NCBI GenBank assembly: GCA_012976225.1
Contig: JAAVVG010000002.1
Span: 1,054,001-1,118,000 of the forward strand
DNA from: Golubevia sp. BC0850
Lineage: Eukaryota; Basidiomycota; Exobasidiomycetes; Golubeviales; Golubeviaceae
DNA: 64,000 nt
Direction of reading: 5' to 3'
Part shown: one piece after another, positions 12,261-23,320 of the stretch
Position numbering within the stretch: the stretch's first letter is position 1
Layout of the letters: each line of letters opens with the position of its first letter
Program-made: the position numbers and the translations under genes
Notes under the pieces: generated by a model
What the model was told of the DNA's origin: nothing
The model's input: the letters and a program-made list of their open reading frames with translations, nothing else
Database searches by the model: none

Positions 12261-12848
12261 GTCGGAAGACGCTCATTAGAGAGAAGGGGAGTGAGTTGAA
12301 CATACCAAGCAAAAGAAATCACCGAATAGATGGAATTAGTGTGAGAGAGAGGTACTTACCACCCTGAATTGTGGAACGAAGGTTTGGTATGGATTGAAAA
12401 ATTTGCTTCTGGCGAGAGACTGAGATTGCTGACGAATGCAAAGATGATGTAGCTATCAGAGATAGAGTCAGAGAAAGAAGGAATGGTAAAGCGGATGAAA
12501 AGAAAGGCGACTTACTCCTTGAGAGATCCGAAAAGAGCGAGCGTTTGGAATGGAAAGGATGATATTGATAGCTGAGTCCAATGAGGTGCTGCCTAGCTGA
12601 TAACGTTCGACTCTCTCTCAAATTGAGATTGTCAATCTAGCAGAGTTGAAAGACTTTAAGTAAATCACAAACCATCAACCCATCAAACTCAATCCTCTGA
12701 AGAAGGATTGATCTGAGTCTCGCAGTAGCATCTCACCTGACTTTGGCAATAACCCAATTGCCAAACGCGCAAAGACAGAGCTGAAAACAAAACCACGACT
12801 CCTCAAACAACATCATATTAATTAAGTCAAGAAGTTGGAATCAAGAAG
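12261..12848. other. Divergent intergenic, F-box copy 1 / SMC2
   Basis: Holds the 5' flank of F-box copy 1, including a GGTAAGT donor near 12355-12360 on the minus strand that suggests a 5'-UTR intron, and the SMC2 promoter with the CGCG element near 12766. No further gene was seen. Confidence 0.4.
12763..12773 (+). promoter_or_regulatory. CGCG (MBF/E2F-like) element upstream of SMC2
   Basis: The sequence aaacgcgcaaa lies about 76 nt before the SMC2 ATG. CGCG cores of this kind bind MBF/SBF factors and drive G1/S genes in fungi. Binding here is inferred from the motif and the gene's role. Confidence 0.35.
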
Positions 12849-15800
12849 ATGAGGATAGAAGAGCTCATCATCGATGGCTTCAAGAGGTGAGCATAAAAGA
12901 ACCGTAGCCACCGAGAGAGGTTGATTGGTTTAGGGTTTGGGAGGGAGCAGCAAGGAGGCGAGTCCAACACACCCAGACCTTCACTCCATGATGAGTGCGT
13001 TATATGGTGGTTGGAATGGAATCAATGGGCTAAAACGATTTCAGAGACGGAGAAGAGATGGAGAGAAAAGGGTCGATAGAGAGTAGGGTTAGGATGGAGG
13101 ATCCAAATCCAATCAAAGGTACATGTCCCATGATGTCACCCTTCATTCAACCTGGCTGCAACTGACGCGCTCTCAGATTTAGCAATGGATCATACGGATG
13201 TATTTTAAAGGATGAGAGGGGGCAAGAAGGAGGGAAAGAGAGGCAGGGGGGCATGCTCTGCAGTTGAAGAGGTGGGCAAAGCTGCAAGTGTTAGAACGCA
13301 GCCTTCAGAGACTCTCTGTTCTGAGAACTTGCAGGAAGTTATACGGAGGATGTATTGAACTGTCCGAGAGCATGCTCAGAAGGAATGGTTGGGTCGTTAG
13401 GGAGTGGTCTTGTGCTGCTGATAGAGAATAGCTGCGAAGCACAACACCATTCCCTTCTTTCTCTTCTCTTGTTTCGACTCTGAGAATTGGATTCATCAAT
13501 CGGATTGCCTGCAAGTGGAATTCAGATTCTGGGTTACTGACCTGGTACACCCCTCCCTCCTCCCTCTCTCCCACTTCAGTTATCCAGTCAGAACTCATGT
13601 TTCTGGTTTCGATTCCTCTTTCAATGCCATCACAGGCTTAAACGGTAGTGGTAAATCAAACATCTTGGATTCGATTTGTTTCGTCTTAGGAATCACAAAT
13701 TTATCAGCTGTAAGTTTATCGTCTCGTCCTCATCCCCTTCCCTTCTCCTCACTAACCCTCCATCCCCCCTTCCCACAGGTACGAGCTTCAAACCTTCAAG
13801 ATTTGATCTACAAACGCGGACAAGCAGGTATAACAAAAGCCTCGGTAACAATAGTCTTCGACAATTCAGATCGAGCAACTTCACCAGTTTCCTTTGAGAA
13901 TTATTCTTCAATCACTGTTACTCGTCAAATTGCTATGGGAGGTTTATCGAAATATCTAATCAATGGTCATAAAGCTACTCAACAATCGGTTCAGAACTTG
14001 TTTCAATCTGTGCAACTCAATATCAATAATCCTAACTTCTTGATCATGCAAGGTAAAATCACAAAGGTTTTGAACATGAAACCTCAGGAGATTTTGAGTA
14101 TGATTGAAGAAGCTGCTGGAACTAGGATGTTTGAAGATAGGAAGGAAAAGGCTTTCAGAACTATGAATAAGAAGGATATGAAGGTTAAGGAGATCACTGC
14201 TGTGAGTTCTAGGGAGAGGTGCAGAGAGTTTGGGGTAATATTGGAGACGAGAGGTTTGCTGAACTATTTGGCTTCTTTCTCTATCCAACTTCCACTCGCA
14301 GATCTTGGCCGAAGAAATCACTCCCAAGTTAGACAAGCTCCGAGAAGAGAAGCGCTCTTTCCTAGAATACCAGAAGGCTTCTACCGAATTGGAACGTCTA
14401 ACTAGACTTTCAAAAGCCTACGAATATCAATCGTTGAATTCCAAACTTTCATCTAGAACGAATCTAGTCACTTCTAAGAGATCCGAAATCTCAGCATCAG
14501 AAAAGAAAATCGAAGAATTCTCAAAACAGATCAAGGAAGTCGAGAAAGAACTTTTGGAGATTGAAGCTAAAAGAGAGGCTGAATTAGAGAAGGGAGGGAA
14601 ACTTCAAGGATTGGTGACGAAAGAAAAAGAAATGGAACATGATCTCGTTAAGAAGAAGACAGGTCTGAAATTCAAGGAAGACAATCTTGAAGAAGAGAAG
14701 AAGAAATTAGGAAATGATAGAGATTATCTTAAGACTCTGGAGAAGAATCATGAAGAGAAGAAGAAGGAATTGGAGGAGCTGAACAACAACTTCAAAGAAA
14801 TGAAAGAAAGTTATGAGAATTCTTTGAAGGAATTGAATGTCAAAGATGAATTGTTACAGACTTTACTGACTGGTATGGCTAGTAACAAGAAGAAGAAAGA
14901 AGATGGTGAAGACGATAATCAAGGAGGTTATATTGGAGCTCTTGCAAATGCTAAATCGAAGGAAGCCAATGCCATTACTGAGATCTCTCAAACCAAGTTA
15001 AGAATTTCACATTTGACTAAGGAGTTGTCTTCAAAGGAACCTGCTGCTAAGAAAGCTTCTAAAGAGAATCAAGGTTTGATTTCTGAACTAGAAGAATTAA
15101 AGGAGAAATTGACTGGTCTGGATCAAGAAATGAGCAAGATGAGCTGGAACTCTGAGAAGGAAGTTGAGTTGAATGAAAGGAAGTCTACACTTGAAAAGGA
15201 GATTAATGATCTAAGTGAGAAGAGAGACTTCCTCAAAGCTAGATTAGGTGGTCTTGACTTCAATTATCAAGATCCAACTCCAGGTTTCGATAGATCAAAA
15301 GTTCAAGGTCTGATCGCTTCTCTGATTACTCTACCAGCTTCTAATGCATCTTTCTCAACTGCTTTAGAAATCGTAGCTGGTGGAAGGCTATACAACGTAG
15401 TGGTGTCAGACGAAAAAATCGGTTCTTCTCTATTACAGAAAGGTCAACTCAAGAAGAGAGTCACTTTGATCCCTCTCAACAAAATTTCAGCAAACGTAGC
15501 TCCAGCCGAAAAAGTCAATGCTGCCAAATCTCTAGCACCTCAAAAAGTCGAACTCGCTTTGGAACTGATCGGATATGAAGATGAAGTTGAAAAGGCTATG
15601 AAATACGTCTTTGGTAACACTCTTGTCTGCAAGGATTCCGAAACCGCTAAGAAAGTCACTTTTGATCAGAAAGTTAGAATGAAATCTGTCACTATGGAAG
15701 GTGATGTCTATGATCCTGCTGGAACTCTTAGTGGTGGATCTAAGAACCAGGGAGGTGGAGTTCTTTTGAGAATGACTGAACTTTTGAATGTGGAGAAGGA

Positions 15801-17793
15801 ACTGAAGGCAAAGACGGAAGAATGGAAGAAATTGGATGGAGAGATGAAAGAAGGAAATGTTGAGAAGAATAAATGGGAGGTTAAGAGAAGAGAGAAAGGA
15901 ATGTTGGTTCATAGGATTGAATTGTTGGAAGGGCAGATTAAGGGAAGTAATGCAACTAGGGTGAGTCAAAGCTGATTCAAAATGTGTTTGACTCGTCCAA
16001 GCTCTTCACTGACACCCCTTTCTCGTCTTCTCAGGTCGTAGCCGAAGTCGCTGCTCTCAAAACCTCGCTTCAAGAACTCGAAACTGCTTCGGAAGCTGCA
16101 ACTCAACGACTTGAAATCTCTAAAGCTTCCGTCATCTCCTTGACTAAGGAACTTGAGGAATTCAACAATAACAAGGATTCTAAACTCGATGAGCTCAAAG
16201 CCGAATTGAAGAAGATGAAGAGCGACATTCAGAAAAGTAGTACTGGAGTTAAAAGCAGACAGAATGAAATTAGAACTATGGAACTGGAAACGGAGCAAAG
16301 TGCGAAGGACGTTGAGAATCAGGAGGCCAAACTGGAAGAAGGAAAGAAAGCGCTCGGAAATAGAGAGAAAGAAGTAAAGGATGTGAAGGTTGAGATCGAA
16401 CAGTTGCAGGTGAGCCTTCAATGCATGCTCCGAAGCAGAGACAGCGACGGAGAAGGAATCGAATGACCTCTAACCTGTTTCCTTTGTCATTCCACAGAAA
16501 AAATTCGATTCCCTTCAAGAAGCTCTAACAGCCGAACGAGCCACTCTATCTCGTTATGATTCTTCCTTAACTTCCTTAGCAACTGTCCTCAAAACCAAAC
16601 GCCAATCAATTTCAGACCTCTCTCTACTCCTTAAACAACACAATCACGAAATCGAGAAGCTCGAAACGGAAGTCAAATCAACTGAAAAGATGCTGGAAAG
16701 TCTAGTCAAGGATTTCGATTGGATTGAAGAAGAGAAAATGGATTTCGGTAAAGAAGGTACGAGTTATGATTTCGATAAACAAGACATGAAGGAATTGAGA
16801 AAGAATTGTAAGAAATTGGAAGAACAGCAGAGTGGGATGAAGAAGAAGGTCAATCCGATGGTCTTGAACATGATTGATAGGTAAGTCTATTGAGAGAAAG
16901 AAAGGTTCTTTGGTTGATTCTGACTCCCATCTGTCGTTGCTCAACTTTTAAACAGTGTCGAGAAGAAAGAGACCAGTCTTAAACAGATGCTCTCGACAGT
17001 CTTGAAAGACAAGAGCAAGATCGAAGCTACTATCGATGAGTTGGACAGATATAAGAAAGATGCTCTGCAGACCACTTGGGAGAAAGTCAACGGGTGAGTA
17101 GCAATTGTCTTGGATGGGAGACAAACCAACGAAAGCTGACTTTTGTTTTTGTTTTTTGGTTTCGTGCCCCAGTGATTTTGGAGATATCTTCGCCGAACTT
17201 CTACCTGGGAACTACGCCAAGCTTCAACCTCCCGAGGGACAGGAATTGACTCAAGGTCTAGAGGTCAAAGTCAGACTAGGTTCGGTTTGGAAAGCGAGTT
17301 TGACTGAATTGTCTGGTGGTCAGAGGTGAGTAGAGCAACCTCACGACTAGGACTGCAACATTAAACGTCTCTGACACCCCTTCTCCTTCCTTTTATGTCT
17401 CCGTTCAGATCCTTGATCGCCTTATCGCTCATCATGTCACTCCTTCAATTCAAGCCAGCTCCGATGTATATTCTCGACGAAATCGACGCAGCTCTGGATT
17501 TGTCTCACACTCAACATATCGGACAACTCTTCAAGTCTAGATTCTCAGGTTCTCAATTCATCGTCGTCTCTTTGAAGGAAGGTCTATTTACGAACGCCAA
17601 TGTTCTCTTCAGAGCTAGGTTTAGAGATGGAACTTCTATTGTCGAAAGGGTTGGTCAGAAAGGTTCGAGTGCTTCTGCTAGTGCTGGAAAGGAGAATGAG
17701 AGTGCTAACGGAAATGGGAGGGCGGAATTGAACGTCAATGGTGGTAGGAAGAAGAAGGTCGCCAACCCTCCAAGGAGAGCTTTGGCGGCTTGA
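12849..17793 (+). CDS. SMC2: Condensin subunit SMC2
   Basis: Exons: 12849-12886, 13580-13709, 13779-14201, 14302-15960, 16035-16409, 16498-16880, 16956-17093, 17173-17325 and 17409-17793, giving 1227 aa in frame, a normal SMC2 length. The N-terminus [18 protein letters not shown] is typical of SMC2. Walker [10 protein letters not shown] is at 32-40 (Lys38), the ABC signature LSGGQR at 1095-1100 (split by the last intron), and Walker [12 protein letters not shown] near 1120-1130. Long coiled coils flank a hinge around residues 510-690. SMC2 pairs with SMC4 to make the ATPase core of condensin, which compacts mitotic chromosomes. Intron 1 is 693 nt, long for this window. The C-terminal tail is basic and Asn/Gly-rich. 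The gene converges on COX12, with 368 nt between the stop codons. Confidence 0.96.
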
Positions 17794-18161
17794 TCCTTCT
17801 CACTTTCATCTCTCTCCACTCTTCGTCCGTATCCCTGCCACTCTTTCTTTGGATGATCTTTCCCTTCTCTTGTTCCAATTTTTCTTGTCTCGACCATCGT
17901 CCCTTGTCACTTTATGTCTCGTCCGTCTTGATGCAGTCTTGTACTATCTTTGATATTTTTAACAACGTTCCGATCAAACTTCGATTTCTGAACAGAGAAA
18001 TTTCAACCAGGCATTTTGGAGGCAGCAAACGAAAAGGACGATCATGATTTTGCATTGCTATAAAATCTAAAGAGAAAACCAAACAGAGCCTCTTTCCTTC
18101 AGACTTCGATCGATTGTTCCGCCACCGAATCCACCATTTGACTTCAGAAAAAGAAGCATAT
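17794..18161. other. Convergent 3' region, SMC2 / COX12
   Basis: Shared 3' UTR space of two converging genes. T-rich and AT-rich stretches are present; no further gene was recognised. Confidence 0.5.
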
Positions 18162-19810
18162 TTATGGGTCAAGCGAGGCAGGGAAGTTGTTGTTCTCCCT
18201 TTGCTCGTCCCATTTGGCTAACTGTGAGTTGTGAAAAGAATTGGTAGAGATATAGAAGGATTGAAATCAGAGACGAAACGAAACGATATTGATGAAAGGA
18301 AGGAGCAGAAAAGCCTGGAGACATTAGCGAAAACAAAATGATTGAAGATATTCCTGTTGAGCAAGAGACCGGGCAGGTGGGTTCTCTCAAGGAGGCTATC
18401 CATTCCTTTCCGTTCCCTGATTGCCCTCCTTCTACGGGAGAGGCGAATGCCCTCCTCCACTGCAATCTGTTCTCCTTAAATCCGATGAAAACCCTCGATG
18501 AAGCTCAATTTCTGGGCTTCTTCGCAGGGAAGCGAGCCTGAGGAGTTTCCTTCCCATCTCACAAGACTTTCTCCAAGGTCCTACCCCGCCTTCCTCTTTC
18601 TTTGCTCTCTTTGCGACTCTTTGACCAGCCAATCTCTCTTTGATTCTTCCAATTAGAGCTCGGCTTCCTTCGTTACCTTTCAAGATACGTAAAGAGATCT
18701 CACTATCTCCCAACCTTTCGCCTCCTTGAACCAGGACTCTATGCGTTGCCAAAGAACGCTTCTGCTCCTATCATCCCGAGATGCTGATTCTGGATTCCTC
18801 TCCTGCCCTTTGCCTTGCTGATCCCGCCCTATCTTGCTGATCCTGCCCTATCTTGAACAGAGGAGTCCTTCCTCCTCTTGTTCCTCCTCGCCTGTTCTTT
18901 ATTTGATGTTGGTTTCCGAACGAGAAAGACCTTCTGAACCTAATTCCGTCAAGTAAAAGGGACCGCCTTAGAGAAGAGACTTACCCATTCGTCTGAGTAA
19001 GGAGAAGAAGAGGAGGAAGGAGAGAATCGTAAGCAATCTTCCTGAACCAATCTCGTGCGCTCCACCGACGTCATCCTCGCAACCAGCCCTACCAGCTTGT
19101 ATCCGAATCGTAATACGCACTTGGACATAGAGAGTGGTAGGCACGGAAGAACTGCTTGCATGGAGTGAATTCCTCTCCTTTGGCGTTCACACACTTGTAG
19201 TAGTCGACGTAGCTAAATGGTTGAAAAGTGGAGTTGCGGGATGCCAGAGCAAAGGTTGATTGAAGAAATTGGAATGAGATTGGAATACGCGATGAGGGTT
19301 GAGGTTGAAGAGAATAGACAAGATGAAACGTTTGGAGAAAGGGAGGAAGATAGAGGAAGGTGAGCAGGTCCATCGACTGTCAAGTCAAAGCTAAGAGGCG
19401 GTTTGAGCGTAGAGACAACTCACTTTTGCCAGCTTTTGAAATCAATTCCAGATTCCATGAGAGCCAAGATAGAGAGAGAAGAAGAAGAGAGGACATGAGC
19501 AACTCACACCGAGCATGGTTGCTGTTGGATCTTCTGCCGCTCTCAACTCACCAGTGCTTCGTTTGGTTCTGGTTTGGGAACCTAGCATCGAACGAAGCGG
19601 CTATAAATGAGAAAGTCGAAATTGGAAGGAACCGATTGCTTGTGAGTAAGACGTTGAATTGATGAATTGTCTTGTCATCTTCAACCTGGTTGGTTGATAT
19701 CGTCCGCTTGGCGCTTATGAAGCTCCTGGCTCTGCTACTGGTACCAGTTGAAGTTGAAGATACTTACTTTGTAGGGTGTAAGAGGAGGAGGAAGATTCAG
19801 AGTCGGTCAT
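18162..19810 (-). CDS. COX12: Cytochrome c oxidase subunit 6b (Cox12)
   Basis: Exons in transcript order: 19810-19768, 19600-19552, 19432-19424 (9 nt), 19212-19121, 18992-18985 (8 nt) and 18221-18162, giving 86 aa in frame. The protein matches the Cox6b/Cox12 family along its whole length: [20 protein letters not shown], then YYKCVNAKGEEFTPCKQFF, then LCPNEWLAKWDEQRE and a FPA-containing end. Cysteines at 31, 41, 52 and 63 give the family's CX9C and CX10C pair, which forms disulfides in the mitochondrial intermembrane space. Cox12 helps dimerise and assemble complex IV. No exon exceeds 92 nt and the last intron is 763 nt. The two microexons supply Cys31-Trp-Gln-Asn and Asn-Glu-Trp, all conserved, so both must be spliced in. 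The 9-nt exon's acceptor (tttcaaaag) is weak. Confidence 0.93.
18814..18851. repeat. 19-bp direct repeat, two units, in COX12 intron 5
   Basis: Two adjacent copies of cttgctgatcccgccctat differ at one base. They lie inside the 763-nt last intron of COX12. Confidence 0.7.
18985..18992 (-). other. COX12: 8-nt coding microexon of COX12
   Basis: On the minus strand acgaatgg sits between ttactcag and gtaagt. With the preceding A it encodes Asn-Glu-Trp of the family motif CPNEW. Confidence 0.85.
19424..19432 (-). other. COX12: 9-nt coding microexon of COX12
   Basis: On the minus strand ctggcaaaa sits between tttcaaaag and gtgagt. It encodes the junction Cys-Trp-Gln-Asn, which includes the first conserved cysteine of the twin motif. 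Confidence 0.8.
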
Positions 19811-20373
19811 CTTGGATGAGGAGAGTGGTTGAGGAAGAACTCGTAGAGGCTTCACTTCGGACCTTCTCTCCAACAGAAAGGAGACCAAGCATGGCCCCAC
19901 TCCCTTGCCATTTCTCTCGAGGTTGGGATTGATTTTCTTTCTGGAGATAACTTTATTGGGACTCTCGATGTAGATGAGCCCGGACACAAACAAGGAGGGC
20001 TCCTTGAACGGTGCCAGTCACCCTTTGCAGTCGAAGTCAGTGATAGGACTAGTTACAGAGTTTTACAGAGTTATAGAACCCAATACATCGATACCTTCGG
20101 GATTTACGAATCATCTCTCTGCCTGACCATCTCAGACTATAGCACTGAGGCCTTGATGTCAACGACGAGAGAAAGCTCTTCTCAACACATCACCGTCTGA
20201 CCCCTCCCAATCATGATGTGTCGTGGCCTACAAAAGCCTTCTAAGGAAGATGGATCTGCGATGAGAGAGAGTGGGGAGAGAGTAGAGTCCGAAACTCCAA
20301 ATCACATCTGAGCAGCCTCCCAAGTTTTCAGCTCAGATATCAATACCAATCAACTCACCAAGAGGAGGTCCTG
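19811..20373. other. Upstream of COX12; no gene seen
   Basis: COX12 promoter side and the 3' side of the minus-strand locus that follows. No convincing exon or known promoter motif was recognised. Confidence 0.4.
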
Positions 20374-22316
20374 CTAAAATCTGCCGAATGCTGCGCAAAA
20401 TAGTAGAATCCACCATGTTGTCTGAAGAGGGTGAACAGAATTGATATTCAAAGTGTTGATCTCGTGAAGAAATCGTTGTAGACAAGTGACACCAGCCAAG
20501 TACTCACGAGAAGAAAGAACATCAGTATCAACAAGTCTCTTTCCATCATCCTGTTCAGATGGAGGGACCCCTGTTTCTTCGTGAACCCTCACTTTCAAGT
20601 TGGGAACGTCTTCTTTGCTGCCAAAGGTAAATGTATAATTTCTTCCCGAGAGAGGCCTGACATACAGTCGGATGGTTGAGGATAACCGAAGTTCACTTGG
20701 ATTGTTGTTTAGAGGGAATTGAGGTGGGAAATTCAAAAGAACAAGAGACAGAGAACCATTTTCGTAGGTGTGGCCTTTGCGAGTTAGAGTCTGAGCCCAA
20801 GCAATGACGTTGTCGTGGGCTTGAATCTTTCCTTTTACTAGAGTAAGTTGATCAATATTTTCCAAGAAAAGAAAATCAAAAAGGAAGAAGAAACAAAGCA
20901 GAGATCAGATTCATTCCTTGACACTTCTCCTGGGTATAGTTCCACACTCATTCTGCACTCACCATGTCTGATCGTATCTGCAGCGCAAACTTCAATGAAG
21001 TAGACCTCTGAGGTGACGGTATCTATGATCTTCATGTAGTACGAGTCGAGGCAGAGATAGAAGTACGATTGATTTTTTTTGACCTCTCTGAGAGTAAACT
21101 CATCCGCAAGATCCTTCTGGTCGAAGTTGATTGTTTGATGAGAGATGGGATACTGCTTCTCCTGATAGATCAGTTCCTTGACTGAGGGCGAGTCGAGTCT
21201 CAAAAAAATATCAGGAAAGGTTAGCTCTGCTTCTCTCTTGATGGTGAAGAAGTTCGAAAGACTCACCTTCTTTGATGGATGTTGAAGCCTTGACGGTAAG
21301 GCTGAAATAGTACCCTCGGCAGACAATCCTGATGAGGATCTCTCTATCATCAGATCTGGCCAGATGCTAGACGCATCCAGCTTCGCCAAATTCTAACTCG
21401 CCAAAGCATGTATCTCCGACTAGAAGAACGCCTTCCAAGAGCAAGTCGAAAAAACCACCGCCTTCAAGATCTTGACCGACTGTTTGCCAAATCTCTACTC
21501 TGGTTTTAACGATTCGTCCCTCCCCTTGAACGGAGATCTTGATCGGAAGCTCTTTATGTTGAAATTGAAAGGGTTGATTGGTACCGATCGAGTCGAGGAG
21601 GTTGTGATTTAAAAGAGCGACGTGCTTGCAGACCAATTAACCTCTGCTTGCATCTTTTAGACCACATTCAGATTCTAACTTCCTAAGAACTACAAAAGGT
21701 AAGAAAGAAAGGATCAAAAGGGCGATTCTGTAGATTGATTGGAGAAGAGAGTACTTATTCTTGTCATACTAGCCGATGGGTTTACGGCTGGTATGACAAG
21801 AATGTGTGTCTTGAAGTACTTCTTTGGATCTAGCCCTCTATACCCCTTGACAATCAGAGTCAAGATGTAAGGTTGAGTACCGTCGCGAAGTTCGAGATGG
21901 GATCCGGTCTCGACGTTCGATTCACACAGGTTAGAATCAATATCCAAGGGGATTCCGTTCAAGTAAAGAACAGTTCGTTTCATCTCAGGATCAACGGAAT
22001 TGATGACTATGGAATCAAGCAGGATAGCCGAGAGATTCGAGGGGAGAGTGAGAGCGAAGGAAAGAAGTCAAAGGACGTCAAGAATTGAAGAGTGAAGTTA
22101 GCTCTCTCGAAAAGTGTTTCCGTGTAAGCATACGGAAATTCAGTCATCCATTATTACACACTCACCATCTCTGACCAAGAGGGACCTTGGAGCACGAAGG
22201 GTGAGGATCGCATCCTTAATTCTGAAATCGAGAGTGAAGATTGCGAGGGTAGGATGAAAGATCAAATCCATCTCATTGGTGACCTCAGGAGTAGGATGTA
22301 AACCTTGTACCAACAT
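20374..22316 (-). CDS. Unrecognised multi-exon protein or decaying gene
   Basis: A likely first exon runs 22316-22166 (MLVQGLHPTPEVTNEMDLIF onward, 50 codons plus one base, GTGAGT donor). It joins in phase to an exon starting at 22006 (VINSVDPEMKRTVLYLNG and a beta-rich continuation with KGYRGLDPKKYF). Further open stretches lie at 21636-21367, 21389-about 20900 and 20865-20374. They share a style (short strands, LxLxFPxxxL patterns) but I could not join them all: the step near 21390 changes frame without a clear intron. I do not recognise the family. It may be one gene with unresolved introns or a gene losing its frame. Confidence 0.4.
21757..21803. repeat. 19-bp near-perfect hairpin
   Basis: Arm 21757-21775 is the reverse complement of 21785-21803 at 18 of 19 positions, the exception being a G-U-type pair. 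The loop is 9 nt. It lies at the end of the second exon of the unrecognised minus-strand gene. Confidence 0.85.
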
Positions 22317-22474
22317 CTGTCAGAAGAGCAAAGTTAAAGAGGAAAGCCATCGGATGCGAAAGGAGAATCAGAATGGATTCGCGAAATCGGAAAAGCGTTT
22401 CTGCCTTGAGGATCAGCTTGAAGAGCTCGCCCCCTTCTTCCACCCGACTCTCAGAGACTGCAGAGATGATGTTC

Positions 22475-23031
22475 TCACTTACTTGATAGAGGTTTGAGGT
22501 GAGAACAGTGCGTTGGATTATAATGGGAAGGAAGTAAGAAGTTTTCCTTGCCCATCGTTCGCGACGCGCCTGGCTCGAACTGAACGTTGGAACGCTGCAT
22601 CAAGGACTCGAATACAGCTGCTAAGGAGAGATAATTAATCTCTGACATTTCTAGAACCTTCGAAGTTGAGGAAATTTGTTGAAACAATCGAAGCCAACGA
22701 TCACAACCAAGATCTGCCATGGTTGACCATTCAGGTCTCTTGTCACGGTTGTCCCGATTTTCATGAAATCGGTTGAATCGGTAGAGACGATTAAAGTCTG
22801 AATCCTTCTAGCTATCTCTGAATTGGATACAAAGAAGTGAAATTTTTCGTCAGAAATTGTACTTTCCCTATCACTCCAATGTCGAAAGGAGTGGATTGTC
22901 TTGGTTAAACTTAATTTGGAGAATCGAAGAGGAGAAACTAAATGATGAAAGTCAGGTGAAGTGAGAGCTAATGTTGATAGAAATTGAGTTTGATCGATTA
23001 ATTGATGGGAAGACAGCTTGGAAACCATCAT
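22475..23031 (-). CDS. F-box-like protein fragment or pseudogene
   Basis: From the ATG at 23031 the frame reads MMVSKLSSHQLIDQTQFLST, then LALTSPDFHHLVSPLRFSKL, which fits the F-box shape (leucine-rich helices, then a hydrophobic 'L-x-R-x-L' end). It stays open to about 22651. A second overlapping frame continues (RWLRLFQQISSTSKVLEMSE onward) to a GTAAGT donor near 22480, so a frame change occurs around 22690. No intron explains that change, which suggests a pseudogene. It is divergent from DNA ligase I with 289 nt between. It is not closely similar to F-box copies 1-3. Confidence 0.4.
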
Positions 23032-23278
23032 CCAAACATCGATTGGAACTTTAGTTGTCGCTATTGAATAGAAGAATTCACACAGATTCGAACGAGCGGA
23101 GGAATTTGATCGTTTGAGGAGGATCCGACTGAAAGGTTCGATGCCATCCTTGAAGCCTTGTCAATCGGAACCTAGATTCAGGTTTGATCTGCTAGGTAAA
23201 TCAGGTAAGAAAGAAGTTGAGAAATGGAAGTGAAAGGCGGTGATAGGAAGCAGGAAGAGGTTTTGACTATTGACACGC

Positions 23279-23303
23279 TCGCGTTGGAGATTGGGCAACG
23301 CGA
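23279..23303. promoter_or_regulatory. Inverted pair of CGCG (MBF-like) sites before DNA ligase I
   Basis: TCGCGTT and AACGCGA form a perfect inverted repeat with an 11-nt spacer, ending 17 nt before the ATG. AACGCGA resembles MCB/SCB-type sites, and CDC9, the yeast ligase I gene, is a known MBF target. Regulation here is inferred. Confidence 0.5.
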
Positions 23304-23320
23304 ATCTTTTCCCTTAAGCC

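Noticed and set aside
12319-12621. Minus-strand open frame of 100 codons upstream of F-box copy 1
   Set aside because: Low-complexity Ser/Leu peptide with no domain; a splice donor runs through it. Better explained as 5' UTR and flank.
18949-19373. Continuous minus-strand open frame read as one protein
   Set aside because: Only part of it (19121-19212) is a COX12 exon; the rest is intron sequence that happens to be open.
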